64,000 bases of DNA, taken from positions 1 to 64,000 of the forward strand of contig DATBZF010000033.1 in assembly GCA_036513315.1 (NCBI GenBank), read 5' to 3'. The position numbers were made by a program, and so were the translations under genes. Every line of letters begins with the position of its first letter. The first letter of the stretch is position 1. This stretch comes from Roseiarcus sp036513315. GTDB taxonomy: Bacteria > Pseudomonadota > Alphaproteobacteria > Rhizobiales > Beijerinckiaceae. Below, in pieces: positions 51,313 through 60,381 of this stretch. The notes beneath the pieces were generated by a model. The model was given only the letters and a program-made list of their open reading frames with translations. It did not search any database and was not told the DNA's origin.

Positions 51313-53334
51313 CTAGCTTTTTCCTTTTGCCTCGAGCTGCGACTTTAGCGCCAATAATTTTGCGAAGGGAGAATTAAGATCAACGGGCGGCTCTCGCCGC
51401 GTCGCCGGCGCGGGGGTTTTTTCCGGCCGCCGTTCGTCGTGTTTGCGTTCGTCCTTCACTCTACCTCGATTGGCGCCGCCCCCCCGTCCGGCGCCGCCGT
51501 CTGGCCGATTGGCAGAATCAAACGACCGGCGGGGGCCGCGTCCGTGACGGAACTTGTTCGCTTCTTCATTAAGTTTCTGTGGCGCCGGGTCCGCCTGCGT
51601 TCCCGTTTCGGCGGCCGTCGGCGGCGCAGGGGCTTGAGAAGCAGGTCGATGGCGGCGGTGTCTCATCCGTTCAGCGGCGCCGTCCCGGCGGTCAGGGCGC
51701 GGAATATCGCCTTCCCCGGCAGCATCGGTCCTGGCTGAGGAATTATCCCGCGAAACGGGGCGCGAATGGCGTTGCCGATGAGGCGGCGGTCTCGGGCGCC
51801 AGACTTCGATCAAGACCTCTTCGATCGCTGCGGCGGGTTCGCCAGGAGTTTCACCGTTCGAGATCGTCCCCGTCGAGACGGTCGCCTCGGGGTCCTGGGA
51901 AGCCGATCCGATCTGTTCTACGCGACCCTCATTTGGCGCGGGACTGTCGACCTGCGGAACTTCGCGACCCCCAGGCGCCTCGGAGGTGCTTTGACCCTCA
52001 GGGATCGTTGGCGTCGCCTCCGCCTCGGCGATGACGCCCGAGTGTGGAGCAACCGAATCGTCGCCAGGCCCAGCTTCATCTTCGACGGGCGCCTGCGCGC
52101 TTTGACGCTCGGCGACTGGCGGAGCCACAGCCGCCTCATCGTTGATTTCCAACCGCGGGGGAGCTTCATCCTGGGCCGCCGCCTGCGCGCCTTCGCTCGT
52201 GGCGGCTGACGGCGCCGCCTGCGCATCGGCCACGATTTCCGACAACAGGGAGACGCCGTCTCCCGCCGGCCGAGCTTCGCCTTCGGCTGGCGCGTCGGCG
52301 GCAATCACTTCGGGCGCGCTTGGCGTCACGACCGTCAAGGCCGGCCCCTTCACGCGATAGCTGGCGAATCCAAGCGAGCGGAGCACGGACGCGAATTGCT
52401 CTCCCGAGCATCCGGTGAGCGAAGTCATCGCCCCGGTGACGACAAACCCGTCTCCATCCGCTGCGCCGGCAGGCGGCGAGCCGGCGTTCGGCCCAGGTCG
52501 GTAGGCTACCGCCGGGCGAATGAGATCGGCCAGACGCTCGACAATATCGACGCGGACGGCGCGGTCGCCGCACAGCCGAAAGCCCGCGACCCGATAGGTT
52601 TCCTTAGGGATCGCGCCATCGGCGAGGAACGACGTTCTGCCGGAAGCGGCCAGCTGCGGAATTTCGTCGAGCCCCGCCCCAACGCCGGCGCCGCTTTGCC
52701 CGAGCGCCCACAATTGGGTGGCCAGCACCCGAATGGCCGGCTTCACCAGGCTCGGGATGTAAATGTAATAGGCGCCAAACCGTACGCCCAATTTGCGCAG
52801 CGTCCCGCGCGCATTCTGATCCAAGGCTTTCACATCATGGGCGACACGGCCGCGCTCAAGCACCCCGAAGGCTTCAGCGAGCTGAACGGCGACGTTGCGC
52901 GCCGGCCCTTCCAGACCAACGGCGGCCTCGAGCTCGAAAAGCGGTCCGAGCAGCCGCTGGACATAAGCGGCCAGCCAAAGATCGACACGGACCTGGACCT
53001 TCTGTTGGGCGGCCTCGGTCAACGTCTCATCCGCCAGGATCAGCGCGCGGGGCGCGAGCAATTTCTCGCCGGCGGCGATTTTCGCGACCGGATCTCCTAG
53101 CCAGCGAATGGCGCCGTCATTGGCGAGGACCAGGGCAGCGTCGACCGCTTCGCTGAAGCGATTGGCGCGAACCTCGAATTCCTGGGCTGTCGCGCTCGCA
53201 ATGTCCGCGTCGGCGACCCTCGGGCGCTCTGCGTCGACATTTGTCTCCGGCGTAAATCGAAATCCTTGTAAACGCCCGACGATCTGGCCCTCGAACGACA
53301 ATTCGCCGCTCGGGGTCACTTCTGCACTGACCAT
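51313..53334 (-). CDS. Orphan C-terminal half of the alphaproteobacterial SUV3-like helicase
   Basis: The 673-residue product matches only the C-terminal part of the conserved alphaproteobacterial helicase that normally precedes fdxA-carD: VRVDLWLAAYVQRLLGPLFELEAA, then LRKLGVRFGAYYIYIPSLVKPA, AASGRTSF, YRVAGFRLCGDRAVRVDIVERLADLIRPA and the end SPFAKLLALKSQLEA. There is no Walker A, DExH box or motif VI. The ATG at 53334 has GAGAG upstream, so it looks like a gene with its own start. Residues about 345-540 are acidic and Ala/Pro-rich; 540-655 are Arg/Gly-rich. Confidence 0.75.
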   Translation of the reverse strand: MVSAEVTPSGELSFEGQIVGRLQGFRFTPETNVDAERPRVADADIASATAQEFEVRANRFSEAVDAALVLANDGAIRWLGDPVAKIAAGEKLLAPRALILADETLTEAAQQKVQVRVDLWLAAYVQRLLGPLFELEAAVGLEGPARNVAVQLAEAFGVLERGRVAHDVKALDQNARGTLRKLGVRFGAYYIYIPSLVKPAIRVLATQLWALGQSGAGVGAGLDEIPQLAASGRTSFLADGAIPKETYRVAGFRLCGDRAVRVDIVERLADLIRPAVAYRPGPNAGSPPAGAADGDGFVVTGAMTSLTGCSGEQFASVLRSLGFASYRVKGPALTVVTPSAPEVIAADAPAEGEARPAGDGVSLLSEIVADAQAAPSAATSEGAQAAAQDEAPPRLEINDEAAVAPPVAERQSAQAPVEDEAGPGDDSVAPHSGVIAEAEATPTIPEGQSTSEAPGGREVPQVDSPAPNEGRVEQIGSASQDPEATVSTGTISNGETPGEPAAAIEEVLIEVWRPRPPPHRQRHSRPVSRDNSSARTDAAGEGDIPRPDRRDGAAERMRHRRHRPASQAPAPPTAAETGTQADPAPQKLNEEANKFRHGRGPRRSFDSANRPDGGAGRGGGANRGRVKDERKHDERRPEKTPAPATRREPPVDLNSPFAKLLALKSQLEAKGKS

Positions 53335-53512
53335 TGCGTTCTCTCAAAACCATCGCAGGCGAATGCTCGTCTTCGCGTGACGAACCTCAACGCGGCGCCT
53401 GCCCACAGGCGTCCGAAGCGCTGTTCTTTATCCGACGCGCGGCGCCCTGCCAATGCTCCGTCAGGCTTTGGTGGGGCAATCGGTCCTGCAACAGGTCAGA
53501 TTCCGCCCTCTT

Positions 53513-55105
53513 TTAATGTCTGAAATGGCGCACGCCGGTAAAGACCATCGCCAGGCCCGCTTCATCGGCGGCGGCGATGACTTCCGCGTCCCGTACCGAG
53601 CCGCCAGGCTGAATGATCGCGGTGGCGCCGGCCTGGGCGGCCGCGAGCAAGCCGTCGGCAAAGGGGAAAAAAGCATCGGAGGCGACGACGGACCCCTTCG
53701 TCAGCGCCTCAGCCATGCCCGCCGCCTGCGCGGCGTCCTCGGCCTTGCGCGCCGCAACGCGCGATGAATCGACACGCGACATCTGCCCCGCCCCAATGCC
53801 GACCGTCGCGCCGTTCTTGACGTAGACGATCGCATTGGACTTGACATGTTTGGCGACCCGCCAGGCAAATCGCAGGTCGGCGAGCTCCCGCTCGGTTGGC
53901 GCCCGCTTGGTGACGACCTTCAGATCCAAGTCGTCGGCGACGGCATTGTCACGGTCCTGCACGAGAAGGCCCCCCGCCACGGACCGAACGGCGACGCTGG
54001 GCGCCCTCGGGTCGGGAAGCGCGCCGGCGATCAGCAGGCGAAGGTTTTTCTTGGCGGCGATAATCGCCAGGGCTTCGTCATCGACCGCCGGCGCGATGAT
54101 CACCTCGGTGAGAATCTCGACCATTTTGCGCGCGGCGTCCGAGTCCAGCCGCCGATTGACGGCGATGATGCCGCCGAACGCGGAGACAGGGTCGCAGGCG
54201 AGCGCTCTTTCATAAGCTTCGCGCAAAGTCGTCGCTTCGGCGACGCCGCAAGGGTTGGCGTGTTTGATGATGGCGACGGCGGCGACGCGCTCGGGATCGA
54301 ATTCGGCGACCAGTTCGAAAGCGGCGTCCGTATCGTTCACATTGTTGTAGGAAAGCTCCTTGCCCTGAATCTGCCGCGCAGTCGCAACGCCGGCCCGGAT
54401 CTCCGGGCCGAGATAGAAAGCCGCGGTTTGATGCGGATTTTCGCCATAGCGCATGGAATGGGCGAGCTTGCCGCCGAACGCGCGCCAGGCGGGCGCCGCC
54501 TCGCCGATCTCGCGCGCCAGCCAGTTCGAAATCGCGGCGTCATAGGCCGCCGTGCGCGCATAGGCCTTCTGCGCCATGGCGCGACGGAACTTCAGGCTGG
54601 TCGCGCCGTCATGGCGCTCCAATTCCTCGATGAGCGCGTGATAATCGGAGGGATCGACAATGACGGCGACATCGCCATGATTTTTCGCCGCGCCGCGAAT
54701 CATCGCGGGGCCGCCGATATCGATATTCTCGATCATATCGGCGAAGGCGCCCTCGCGCCGCAGCGTCTCCTCAAAAGGATAGAGGTTGACGACAAGGAGG
54801 TCGATCGGCGCGATATTGTGCGCGAGCATCGCCGCTTCATGCGCAGGATCCTCGCGAACCGCCAGCAGGCCGCCATGGATGCCCGGATGCAGCGTCTTGA
54901 TCCGGCCATCCATCATTTCGGGAAAACCGGTGAGTTCCGCCGCGTCCTTGACTGCATGGCCGGCCTCGGCCAGCGCGCGCGCCGTGCCGCCGGTCGAGAC
55001 GAGCGCGATCCCCCGCGCCGCGAGCGCCGCGCCCAATTCGACGAGACCCGATTTATCGGAAACAGAAATCAGGGCGCGGCCAATTCGCGCCAGGTCGCCG
55101 GTCAT
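53513..55105 (-). CDS. purH: Bifunctional AICAR transformylase / IMP cyclohydrolase
   Basis: It catalyses the last two steps of IMP synthesis. The 530 residues comprise the MGS-like cyclohydrolase domain (about 5-200) with ISVSDKSGLVELG, STGGTARAL and KTLHPGIHGGLLA, and the AICAR transformylase (about 200-530) with ALKHANPCGVAEA-type motif IIKHANPCGVAEA and AFGGIIAVNRRLD. It starts at the ATG at 55105. In this order group it follows rsmB and the heparinase-like gene. Confidence 0.96.
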   Translation of the reverse strand: MTGDLARIGRALISVSDKSGLVELGAALAARGIALVSTGGTARALAEAGHAVKDAAELTGFPEMMDGRIKTLHPGIHGGLLAVREDPAHEAAMLAHNIAPIDLLVVNLYPFEETLRREGAFADMIENIDIGGPAMIRGAAKNHGDVAVIVDPSDYHALIEELERHDGATSLKFRRAMAQKAYARTAAYDAAISNWLAREIGEAAPAWRAFGGKLAHSMRYGENPHQTAAFYLGPEIRAGVATARQIQGKELSYNNVNDTDAAFELVAEFDPERVAAVAIIKHANPCGVAEATTLREAYERALACDPVSAFGGIIAVNRRLDSDAARKMVEILTEVIIAPAVDDEALAIIAAKKNLRLLIAGALPDPRAPSVAVRSVAGGLLVQDRDNAVADDLDLKVVTKRAPTERELADLRFAWRVAKHVKSNAIVYVKNGATVGIGAGQMSRVDSSRVAARKAEDAAQAAGMAEALTKGSVVASDAFFPFADGLLAAAQAGATAIIQPGGSVRDAEVIAAADEAGLAMVFTGVRHFRH

Positions 55106-55221
55106 GAAAACTCCGAATGGGAAGAAGCAAACGATGTCGCATCTTTGTATTGTTGCGGCGCAATATCACGGTTCGGCCGCGAAACAAACCCGCGCCTTCT
55201 CAGGATTTCGCTGGAGCGCCG

Positions 55222-57036
55222 TCACGATTGCGGCTGCGGCGGGCCGTCCGATCCGGAAGCGGCCGGATCCTCCATCGACTTTGAACGCGTGAATGACCAA
55301 TTCAGGCATTCGTTTTCCGTCACGGCGTCCCGCAGCACGATCTGGGTCGTCGCCGTCGCCCCGCCCGGAGCGGCGAAGAAGATGCTCTCCTCCAGGCTGA
55401 TCGGGCGCCCCGCGGCTTCAAACCACCATTCCTCGCCCGACGGCGATTTCAGAAGGACCTGCCCGGAATCTGTGCTGAGCTCGGCGCGCACGGTGGGATG
55501 CAGATGAAAACGCACCGCCAGTGATTTTCCGACCGGCGGCGTGCTCTTGCCTACGGGCGCAACGCGATCTTCGCCCGCCAGGCTGGCGCCATCGCCGGCA
55601 AGCCGCAGGGTGCGCCGATGCAGTGCACCGTAGCGTCTTGCGTAACCGTCATGGACCGCATCGATACATTGGCCGTCTGCCTCATCGAGCCAGCGTTTGA
55701 CTTCGACCAGCGAGGGTCCTTCCAAAACCATGCCCGCCATGGCGGACCTCGACCCAGTCGAAGCGAAACGGCAGCTGGAATGGTCGTCGATAACGAGCGT
55801 CGAATGCGCGGCGGTGGCGCGCGCCGCCTCACGCGCTTCGCGGGAATCGTCCTGCGGCGCGCCGCAATTGATGATCAGCCGGTGCAATCCACTGGAGAAT
55901 TCGAACGCGAGACAGCCCGCGTGCGCCTCCCTTGAAAACATCCAACGCGGCGGCGCGCCGACATCGGCGATCACGATCGCGTCCGCCGCTTCAAGGCGCT
56001 GATAGCCCGAATAGGGAGCGTCAAGCACCGCCGCGTCGCCGACATCGCCGTGGGCGAGCAAAGTAGCCAAAGTCTCGGGCTCGCTCACGCCCATGCCGTT
56101 GAACCCCGCCAACGCGCCGTCGGCGTGCCGGAACATGCGCAGCATCGGCGTCATGCGATCGATCGCGTTGAGAAGCGCCTCGGGCGCGGCGATGTTGCGC
56201 GCCACGAAAGCCTGTCGCGTCGGCAGCAGATCGACGAGAAGCTCGACGAGAACGCGCGGATTGCGGCTGACATGACCGCCATCCCTCAATATCTGCTCCT
56301 GCAATTCTTTGGAGAGCAGATGGGTGGCGCGATGCAGGAGGCCGTTGGCGCCTTCGAGACAAAGGCCGGCATGGGCGCAAGCGACGACCGCGGTCAAACG
56401 CGCATCGCCTTCGAGACCCTCGACAAGCCAGCGCTCCAGGGCGGCGACATGGGCTTCGATCGCGCGCACGAAACGCCGATAGAAGGCGTGATCGGCGTTT
56501 TCCAGGATGATCGGCGATTGGCTGAGCCAGGAAATCAACCGGCGCGATATGACGCGCGGATCGCGAGCGACGACGCGATCCATCGATTTGCCGCCGCGCG
56601 CGTCGAGATTGAGCCAATCCTCCACCAGCGCGTGAGCATTGGCGCGCGACAGCGCCGTATCGGCGGCGCGCAAATGACGTAGCCAACCAAATCCGTGGAG
56701 CGCCTCGCTCCAGGCGACAGACGGCGCCGCGATGACAAAGGGCGAGTAGCCGTGCGTGCTCACAGCCTTGCCGGCCAATGAAAAATGCCCGGCATAAATA
56801 TGGTCGGCGGCGATCGGATCGGCAGTGCGGATGTCCTGCAACGCAATGAGAAGGCGTTGCGAGCGAACGCCGCGCATCGCGGAGAACAGTCTCTCCGGTA
56901 TCGCAAGAGGCCTGCGAAGCCGGCCGAGCAAGGCTCTGGCTGTGATTCCCAGCAGGCGAACGCGCACGAAGGTTGTTGTTTGGGACCCCAAATCCACCTC
57001 AGCAATCGGCCGCCGCGAAAGCCTTGATATCGCCAT
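55222..57036 (-). CDS. Heparinase II/III family protein
   Basis: A 604-residue protein (or 625 if the GTG at 57099 is used). An alpha-helical N-terminal toroid-like half contains SHEALHGFGWLRHL-type (here WSEALHGFGWLRHLRA) and EDWLNLDARG motifs. The C-terminal half, about 390-590, is the heparinase II/III beta-sandwich with CLAFEFSSGLHRLIINCGAP and HRRTLRLAGDG. The rsmB-heparinase-purH order is conserved in alphaproteobacteria. The actual polysaccharide substrate is unknown. No signal peptide is evident, so a cytoplasmic location is possible. Confidence 0.85.
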   Translation of the reverse strand: MAISRLSRRPIAEVDLGSQTTTFVRVRLLGITARALLGRLRRPLAIPERLFSAMRGVRSQRLLIALQDIRTADPIAADHIYAGHFSLAGKAVSTHGYSPFVIAAPSVAWSEALHGFGWLRHLRAADTALSRANAHALVEDWLNLDARGGKSMDRVVARDPRVISRRLISWLSQSPIILENADHAFYRRFVRAIEAHVAALERWLVEGLEGDARLTAVVACAHAGLCLEGANGLLHRATHLLSKELQEQILRDGGHVSRNPRVLVELLVDLLPTRQAFVARNIAAPEALLNAIDRMTPMLRMFRHADGALAGFNGMGVSEPETLATLLAHGDVGDAAVLDAPYSGYQRLEAADAIVIADVGAPPRWMFSREAHAGCLAFEFSSGLHRLIINCGAPQDDSREAREAARATAAHSTLVIDDHSSCRFASTGSRSAMAGMVLEGPSLVEVKRWLDEADGQCIDAVHDGYARRYGALHRRTLRLAGDGASLAGEDRVAPVGKSTPPVGKSLAVRFHLHPTVRAELSTDSGQVLLKSPSGEEWWFEAAGRPISLEESIFFAAPGGATATTQIVLRDAVTENECLNWSFTRSKSMEDPAASGSDGPPQPQS

Positions 57037-57135
57037 GCCGCCAAACCATCGGATGCATGGATCTCTTCGCAAAAACCGGTCGGGCGTCTTCGGCCGCACT
57101 AAAGCATGCGGCGCGGCAGGAGGCGAGCGCGGCGC

Positions 57136-58527
57136 TCAACTTCTGCGCTTGAGCCGGGCGGCGAAGAAACCATCGAGGCCCGACAGGCGCGGCGTGGGTC
57201 CGCGCAGATGACAGGGCAGGGTTCTGAGATCGCCCGATGGCGAAACGCACTCGGCCAGGCCGCCGATCTCTTGCGCCTCAATTGGCAGCCGCCGAACATC
57301 GGGATTTCGGCGCAGCAGCGCGCTGATATGCGATTCCCCCTCCTCGGGCTCCAATGAGCAGGTGCAATAGACGATGAGGCCGCCTGGCTTGGTGAGCGAG
57401 ACGGCTTTGTCGAGGAGTTGCGCCTGCAACGCGGCCAGCGGCGCCAGATCGCCAAACCTCTTGGTCCAGGCGACGTCGGGATGGCGCCGGATAGTGCCAG
57501 TCGCCGTGCAGAGCGCATCGAGCAGGACGGCGTCGAAAGGAGCCGCCTCAAAGGACAACGCGTCCGCGACAGCGATTTCCGCGTGCAAATGCAGGCGCTC
57601 GAAATTGACGGCGAGGCGCTTCAGCCGCTCGGCGGAACGATCGACGGCGGTGAGGCTGGCGCCGGTCACCGCGATCTCCGCGCTCTTGCCGCCGGGCGCC
57701 GCGCAGAGATCGACGACGCGCATGCCCGCCGAGGCTCTCAGCAATCGCGCCGGCAGCGCAGCGGCTGCGTCCTGCACCCACCATTCGCCTTCGCCATAGC
57801 CTGGAAGTTCGGGCACAGGCGCATGCGATTCGAGCCGTACCGAGCCGGTCGGCAACACGATCCCGCCCAATCGAGCCGCCCAGCCCTCCGGATCGCTTTT
57901 CACGCTAAGGTCGAGCGTCGGCTCATCCCGGTTGGCCAGAGCGATCGCACGCGCGGTGGTCTCGCCGTAATTGGCGCGCCAACGCGCGGCCAGCCACGCC
58001 GGCGTGTCGTCGTCAAGCGCGTTGGAGCCATCGAGAATCTCCTGCCGCTCGCGCGCGATATTGCGCAGCACGCCATTAACGAGGCCAGCGTATGGCGCGG
58101 CCGCCGGCTCAGCTCTTGCGGCGCGCACGGCAAGATCGACCGCGGCGTGATCGGGCGCATCCAAAAATAGAATCTGGGCCGCGGCGACGACCAGCGTCCA
58201 CTCCAGCGCACCGGACTTTTTCGGCAATCCCCTCTCAAGAAACCGTCCAAGCGCTTTGCGAATGGTGCCAAGTCGGCGGAGAGAAACGGTCGCGATCGAG
58301 CGCGTCAGGGCTCGGTCTCTCAGGTCGAGCGCGCCCAGCCGGGCGTGAATGTTCTCGCCCGAAAACCGCTCTTCCAGGGGCCGGCCCATCGTGAGCGTAT
58401 CAGCGAGAATCTGGGCGGCGGCGATTCGGGCCGCAAGACCCGGCGCCATTGGCTCAGGCGGCGGCGTTGGTTGGCCCGCCGAGCGTCGTCTGAAATTGGC
58501 GTTGCGCGGGCGGTCCGGCGGTTTCAA
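57136..58527 (-). CDS. rsmB: 16S rRNA m5C967 methyltransferase RsmB
   Basis: An SAM-dependent RNA methyltransferase of 463 residues. An N-terminal NusB-like domain (about 28-165) is followed by the Rossmann core: the SAM motif is VDLCAAPGGKSAEIA near 270. Motif IV reads DALCTATGTIRRHPD and motif VI YCTCSLEPEEGE, with the catalytic Cys. Motif IV normally reads DAPC; the Pro-to-Leu change is unusual. The start is TTG at 58527 with GAGGT upstream. A short gap separates it from the heparinase-like gene. Confidence 0.92.
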   Translation of the reverse strand: MKPPDRPRNANFRRRSAGQPTPPPEPMAPGLAARIAAAQILADTLTMGRPLEERFSGENIHARLGALDLRDRALTRSIATVSLRRLGTIRKALGRFLERGLPKKSGALEWTLVVAAAQILFLDAPDHAAVDLAVRAARAEPAAAPYAGLVNGVLRNIARERQEILDGSNALDDDTPAWLAARWRANYGETTARAIALANRDEPTLDLSVKSDPEGWAARLGGIVLPTGSVRLESHAPVPELPGYGEGEWWVQDAAAALPARLLRASAGMRVVDLCAAPGGKSAEIAVTGASLTAVDRSAERLKRLAVNFERLHLHAEIAVADALSFEAAPFDAVLLDALCTATGTIRRHPDVAWTKRFGDLAPLAALQAQLLDKAVSLTKPGGLIVYCTCSLEPEEGESHISALLRRNPDVRRLPIEAQEIGGLAECVSPSGDLRTLPCHLRGPTPRLSGLDGFFAARLKRRS

Positions 58528-58698
58528 ACTTTCGACCTCACCGAATCAGGAGGCGTCCCGCCCGACAATAGCGACAATGAACTCAAATTCTCCGCCCGAT
58601 TTCATTTTGAGGTCAAGGCGCAGTATCATGTCCTCGGGCTGATCGACAACCCGGGCTGTGGGAAAGGGTTCCTTGTCGCGCCCGGGGCAGGAGGACGA

Positions 58699-58935
58699 TT
58701 GACTGGAGAGACGCGGATATCGCCGGCGGGGAATGCAGATGCGAAACCCATTCGCCCCGAAAACGAATCGCTGGAAAAGAAGCCTGGCGCAGCCGCGCGA
58801 CGCGCTTTGGCGGAGGCGCAAGAGCGTCGGCGGCGGCTGACGCCGCCGGCGCCGCCGGAGATCAATGGACGAGGCGGCCTCGAACCGGTTCGCTATGGCG
58901 ATTGGGAAGTGAAGGGCCTGGCGAGCGATTTTTAA
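58699..58935 (+). CDS. DUF1674 (SdhAF4-like) protein
   Basis: A 78-residue protein whose C-terminus, EINGRGGLEPVRYGDWEVKG, is the diagnostic DUF1674 motif, the bacterial counterpart of the succinate dehydrogenase assembly factor SDHAF4. The N-terminal half is charged and poorly conserved. No ATG is available; TTG at 58699 with AGGAGG four bases upstream is the likely start. It diverges from rsmB, a neighbourhood often seen for this family. Confidence 0.8.
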   Translation: MTGETRISPAGNADAKPIRPENESLEKKPGAAARRALAEAQERRRRLTPPAPPEINGRGGLEPVRYGDWEVKGLASDF

Positions 58936-59090
58936 TTGCAACACCGGGATGGGCGTGCGCGCAAGGCGCCGCGACAAAGCTCCGCTCTCGCCATCGCTTT
59001 TTCCTCATGCCGATGCGAGCCGTCACAACTAGGACTTTTTTCGCATCTATTCGGAAGGCTGTTCGTCTCGATCATCTGCAGGAGAGCCTT

Positions 59091-59447
59091 ATGATACTGC
59101 GTGAGATCGTCCATACCTGCTCCAACGCCCATGTGGCGCGCGCGGCGCTCGCTTCGATTGGCGGCGATTTCGCCCAGCAGTTCGCGGTCTTCGCGTCGCA
59201 CCGCAATATGTCCGCGGGCGTGCTCGCCGCGCGCATGGTTAAGGAATTCTCTACGAAGGCCGCTGACGAGGAATGGGATGGCGTCGACGAAGTCGTGCGC
59301 GGCGCCGATCAACCCATCCTGTCGGGGCTGCGCTATATTCTTTCCCATGGGTTGCGCGCCTCGAACGATTCATCGTCGTCGAGAGAGGATGATCATCGCG
59401 CGCCATGGGTCTATCGCACGGCGCCAGCCAGTTGCTGGTGTTCTTGA
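59091..59447 (+). CDS. Small conserved-looking protein of unknown function
   Basis: A 118-residue protein starting MILREIVHTCSNAHVARAAL, with GGAG six bases before the ATG. The N-terminal 80 residues are helical and compact, including FAVFASHRNMSAGVLAARMVKEFS, with an Asp/Glu-rich stretch ADEEWDGVDEVVRGAD. The C-terminal 30 residues look random, so the true protein may be shorter if a frameshift or early stop is missed. Not recognised. It has no signal peptide. Confidence 0.55.
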   Translation: MILREIVHTCSNAHVARAALASIGGDFAQQFAVFASHRNMSAGVLAARMVKEFSTKAADEEWDGVDEVVRGADQPILSGLRYILSHGLRASNDSSSSREDDHRAPWVYRTAPASCWCS

Positions 59448-59539
59448 GGCCTTGAGGAACAGCGAACCCACCTTGCCGCTGCGTCCGAATCGGGCGAGAT
59501 TGGCCTTTCGTCGGCGCAGTGGCGCCGAAGGAGGGTTGT

Positions 59540-60343
59540 TTGCGTTTCGCTGGCCGCCTGATTGTCATGGCAAATCTTGCCTTGACCTTTTCTGTTCTGG
59601 CAGCCCTGGCGTTTGTCGCTCCGGCACGGGCGCAGTCCTCGAGGCTTGACGAGATCCTCGCGCGCGGCGTGTTGCGGGTCGGGACGACGGGGGATTATCG
59701 ACCCTTTACGGCGTTGGATAAAGCGAGCGGCGCCTATTCCGGCTTCGATATCGATCTGGCGCAATCGCTCGGCGCGGCGCTCGGCGTCAAAGTCGAATTC
59801 GAGGCGACGAGCTGGCCCAATCTGGCCAAGGATTTCGACGCCGGCGGGTTCGATATCGCGATGGGCGGCGTCTCGGTGACGCTCGATCGCGCCAAGAGAG
59901 GGTTTTTCTCGACGCCCTATCTGCGTGAAGGCAAGACGCCGATCGCGCGCTGCGCCGATAAAGACAAATATCAGACGCTCGCGCAGATCGACCGCCCCGG
60001 CGTCAAGGTCATCGCCAATCCTGGCGGAACCAACGAGCGCTTTGATCGCGCCAATCTTCACGCTGCCGAAATCACGGTCTATCCCGATAATTTGACGATT
60101 TTCGACGAGATCGCCGAGGGCAGGGCCGATTTGATGATCACGGACGCATCGGAGACGCGTTACCAGCAAAAGCTTCACGTCAATGTGCTCTGCGCGATCC
60201 ATCCGGAAAAACCGTTCGACTTCGCGGAAAAGGCCTATTGGATGCCGCGCGACGCGGCGTTGAAGTCCTTCGTTGACCAATGGCTGCATATGTCGATGGA
60301 GAATGGCGCGTTCGCCGCTATCGCCGCCAAATGGTTTGAATAG
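59540..60343 (+). CDS. pheC: Periplasmic cyclohexadienyl dehydratase
   Basis: A 267-residue solute-binding-fold protein with signal peptide (LALTFSVLAALAFVAPARAQ). It matches PheC of Pseudomonas closely: GVLRVGTTGDYRPFTALD, TSWPNLAKDFDAGGFDIAMGG, SVTLDRAKRGFFSTPYLREG, NPGGTNERF, DLMITDASETRYQ with the Glu needed for dehydratase activity, and PFDFAEKAYWMPRD. It should convert prephenate or arogenate to phenylpyruvate or phenylalanine in the periplasm. An ordinary polar amino-acid binding protein is the alternative. The start is TTG at 59540, five bases after GGAGG. Confidence 0.85.
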   Translation: MRFAGRLIVMANLALTFSVLAALAFVAPARAQSSRLDEILARGVLRVGTTGDYRPFTALDKASGAYSGFDIDLAQSLGAALGVKVEFEATSWPNLAKDFDAGGFDIAMGGVSVTLDRAKRGFFSTPYLREGKTPIARCADKDKYQTLAQIDRPGVKVIANPGGTNERFDRANLHAAEITVYPDNLTIFDEIAEGRADLMITDASETRYQQKLHVNVLCAIHPEKPFDFAEKAYWMPRDAALKSFVDQWLHMSMENGAFAAIAAKWFE

Positions 60344-60381
60344 AGACCCCTTGAGTCGCTTCCCATGAGAATTTTCGTTTC

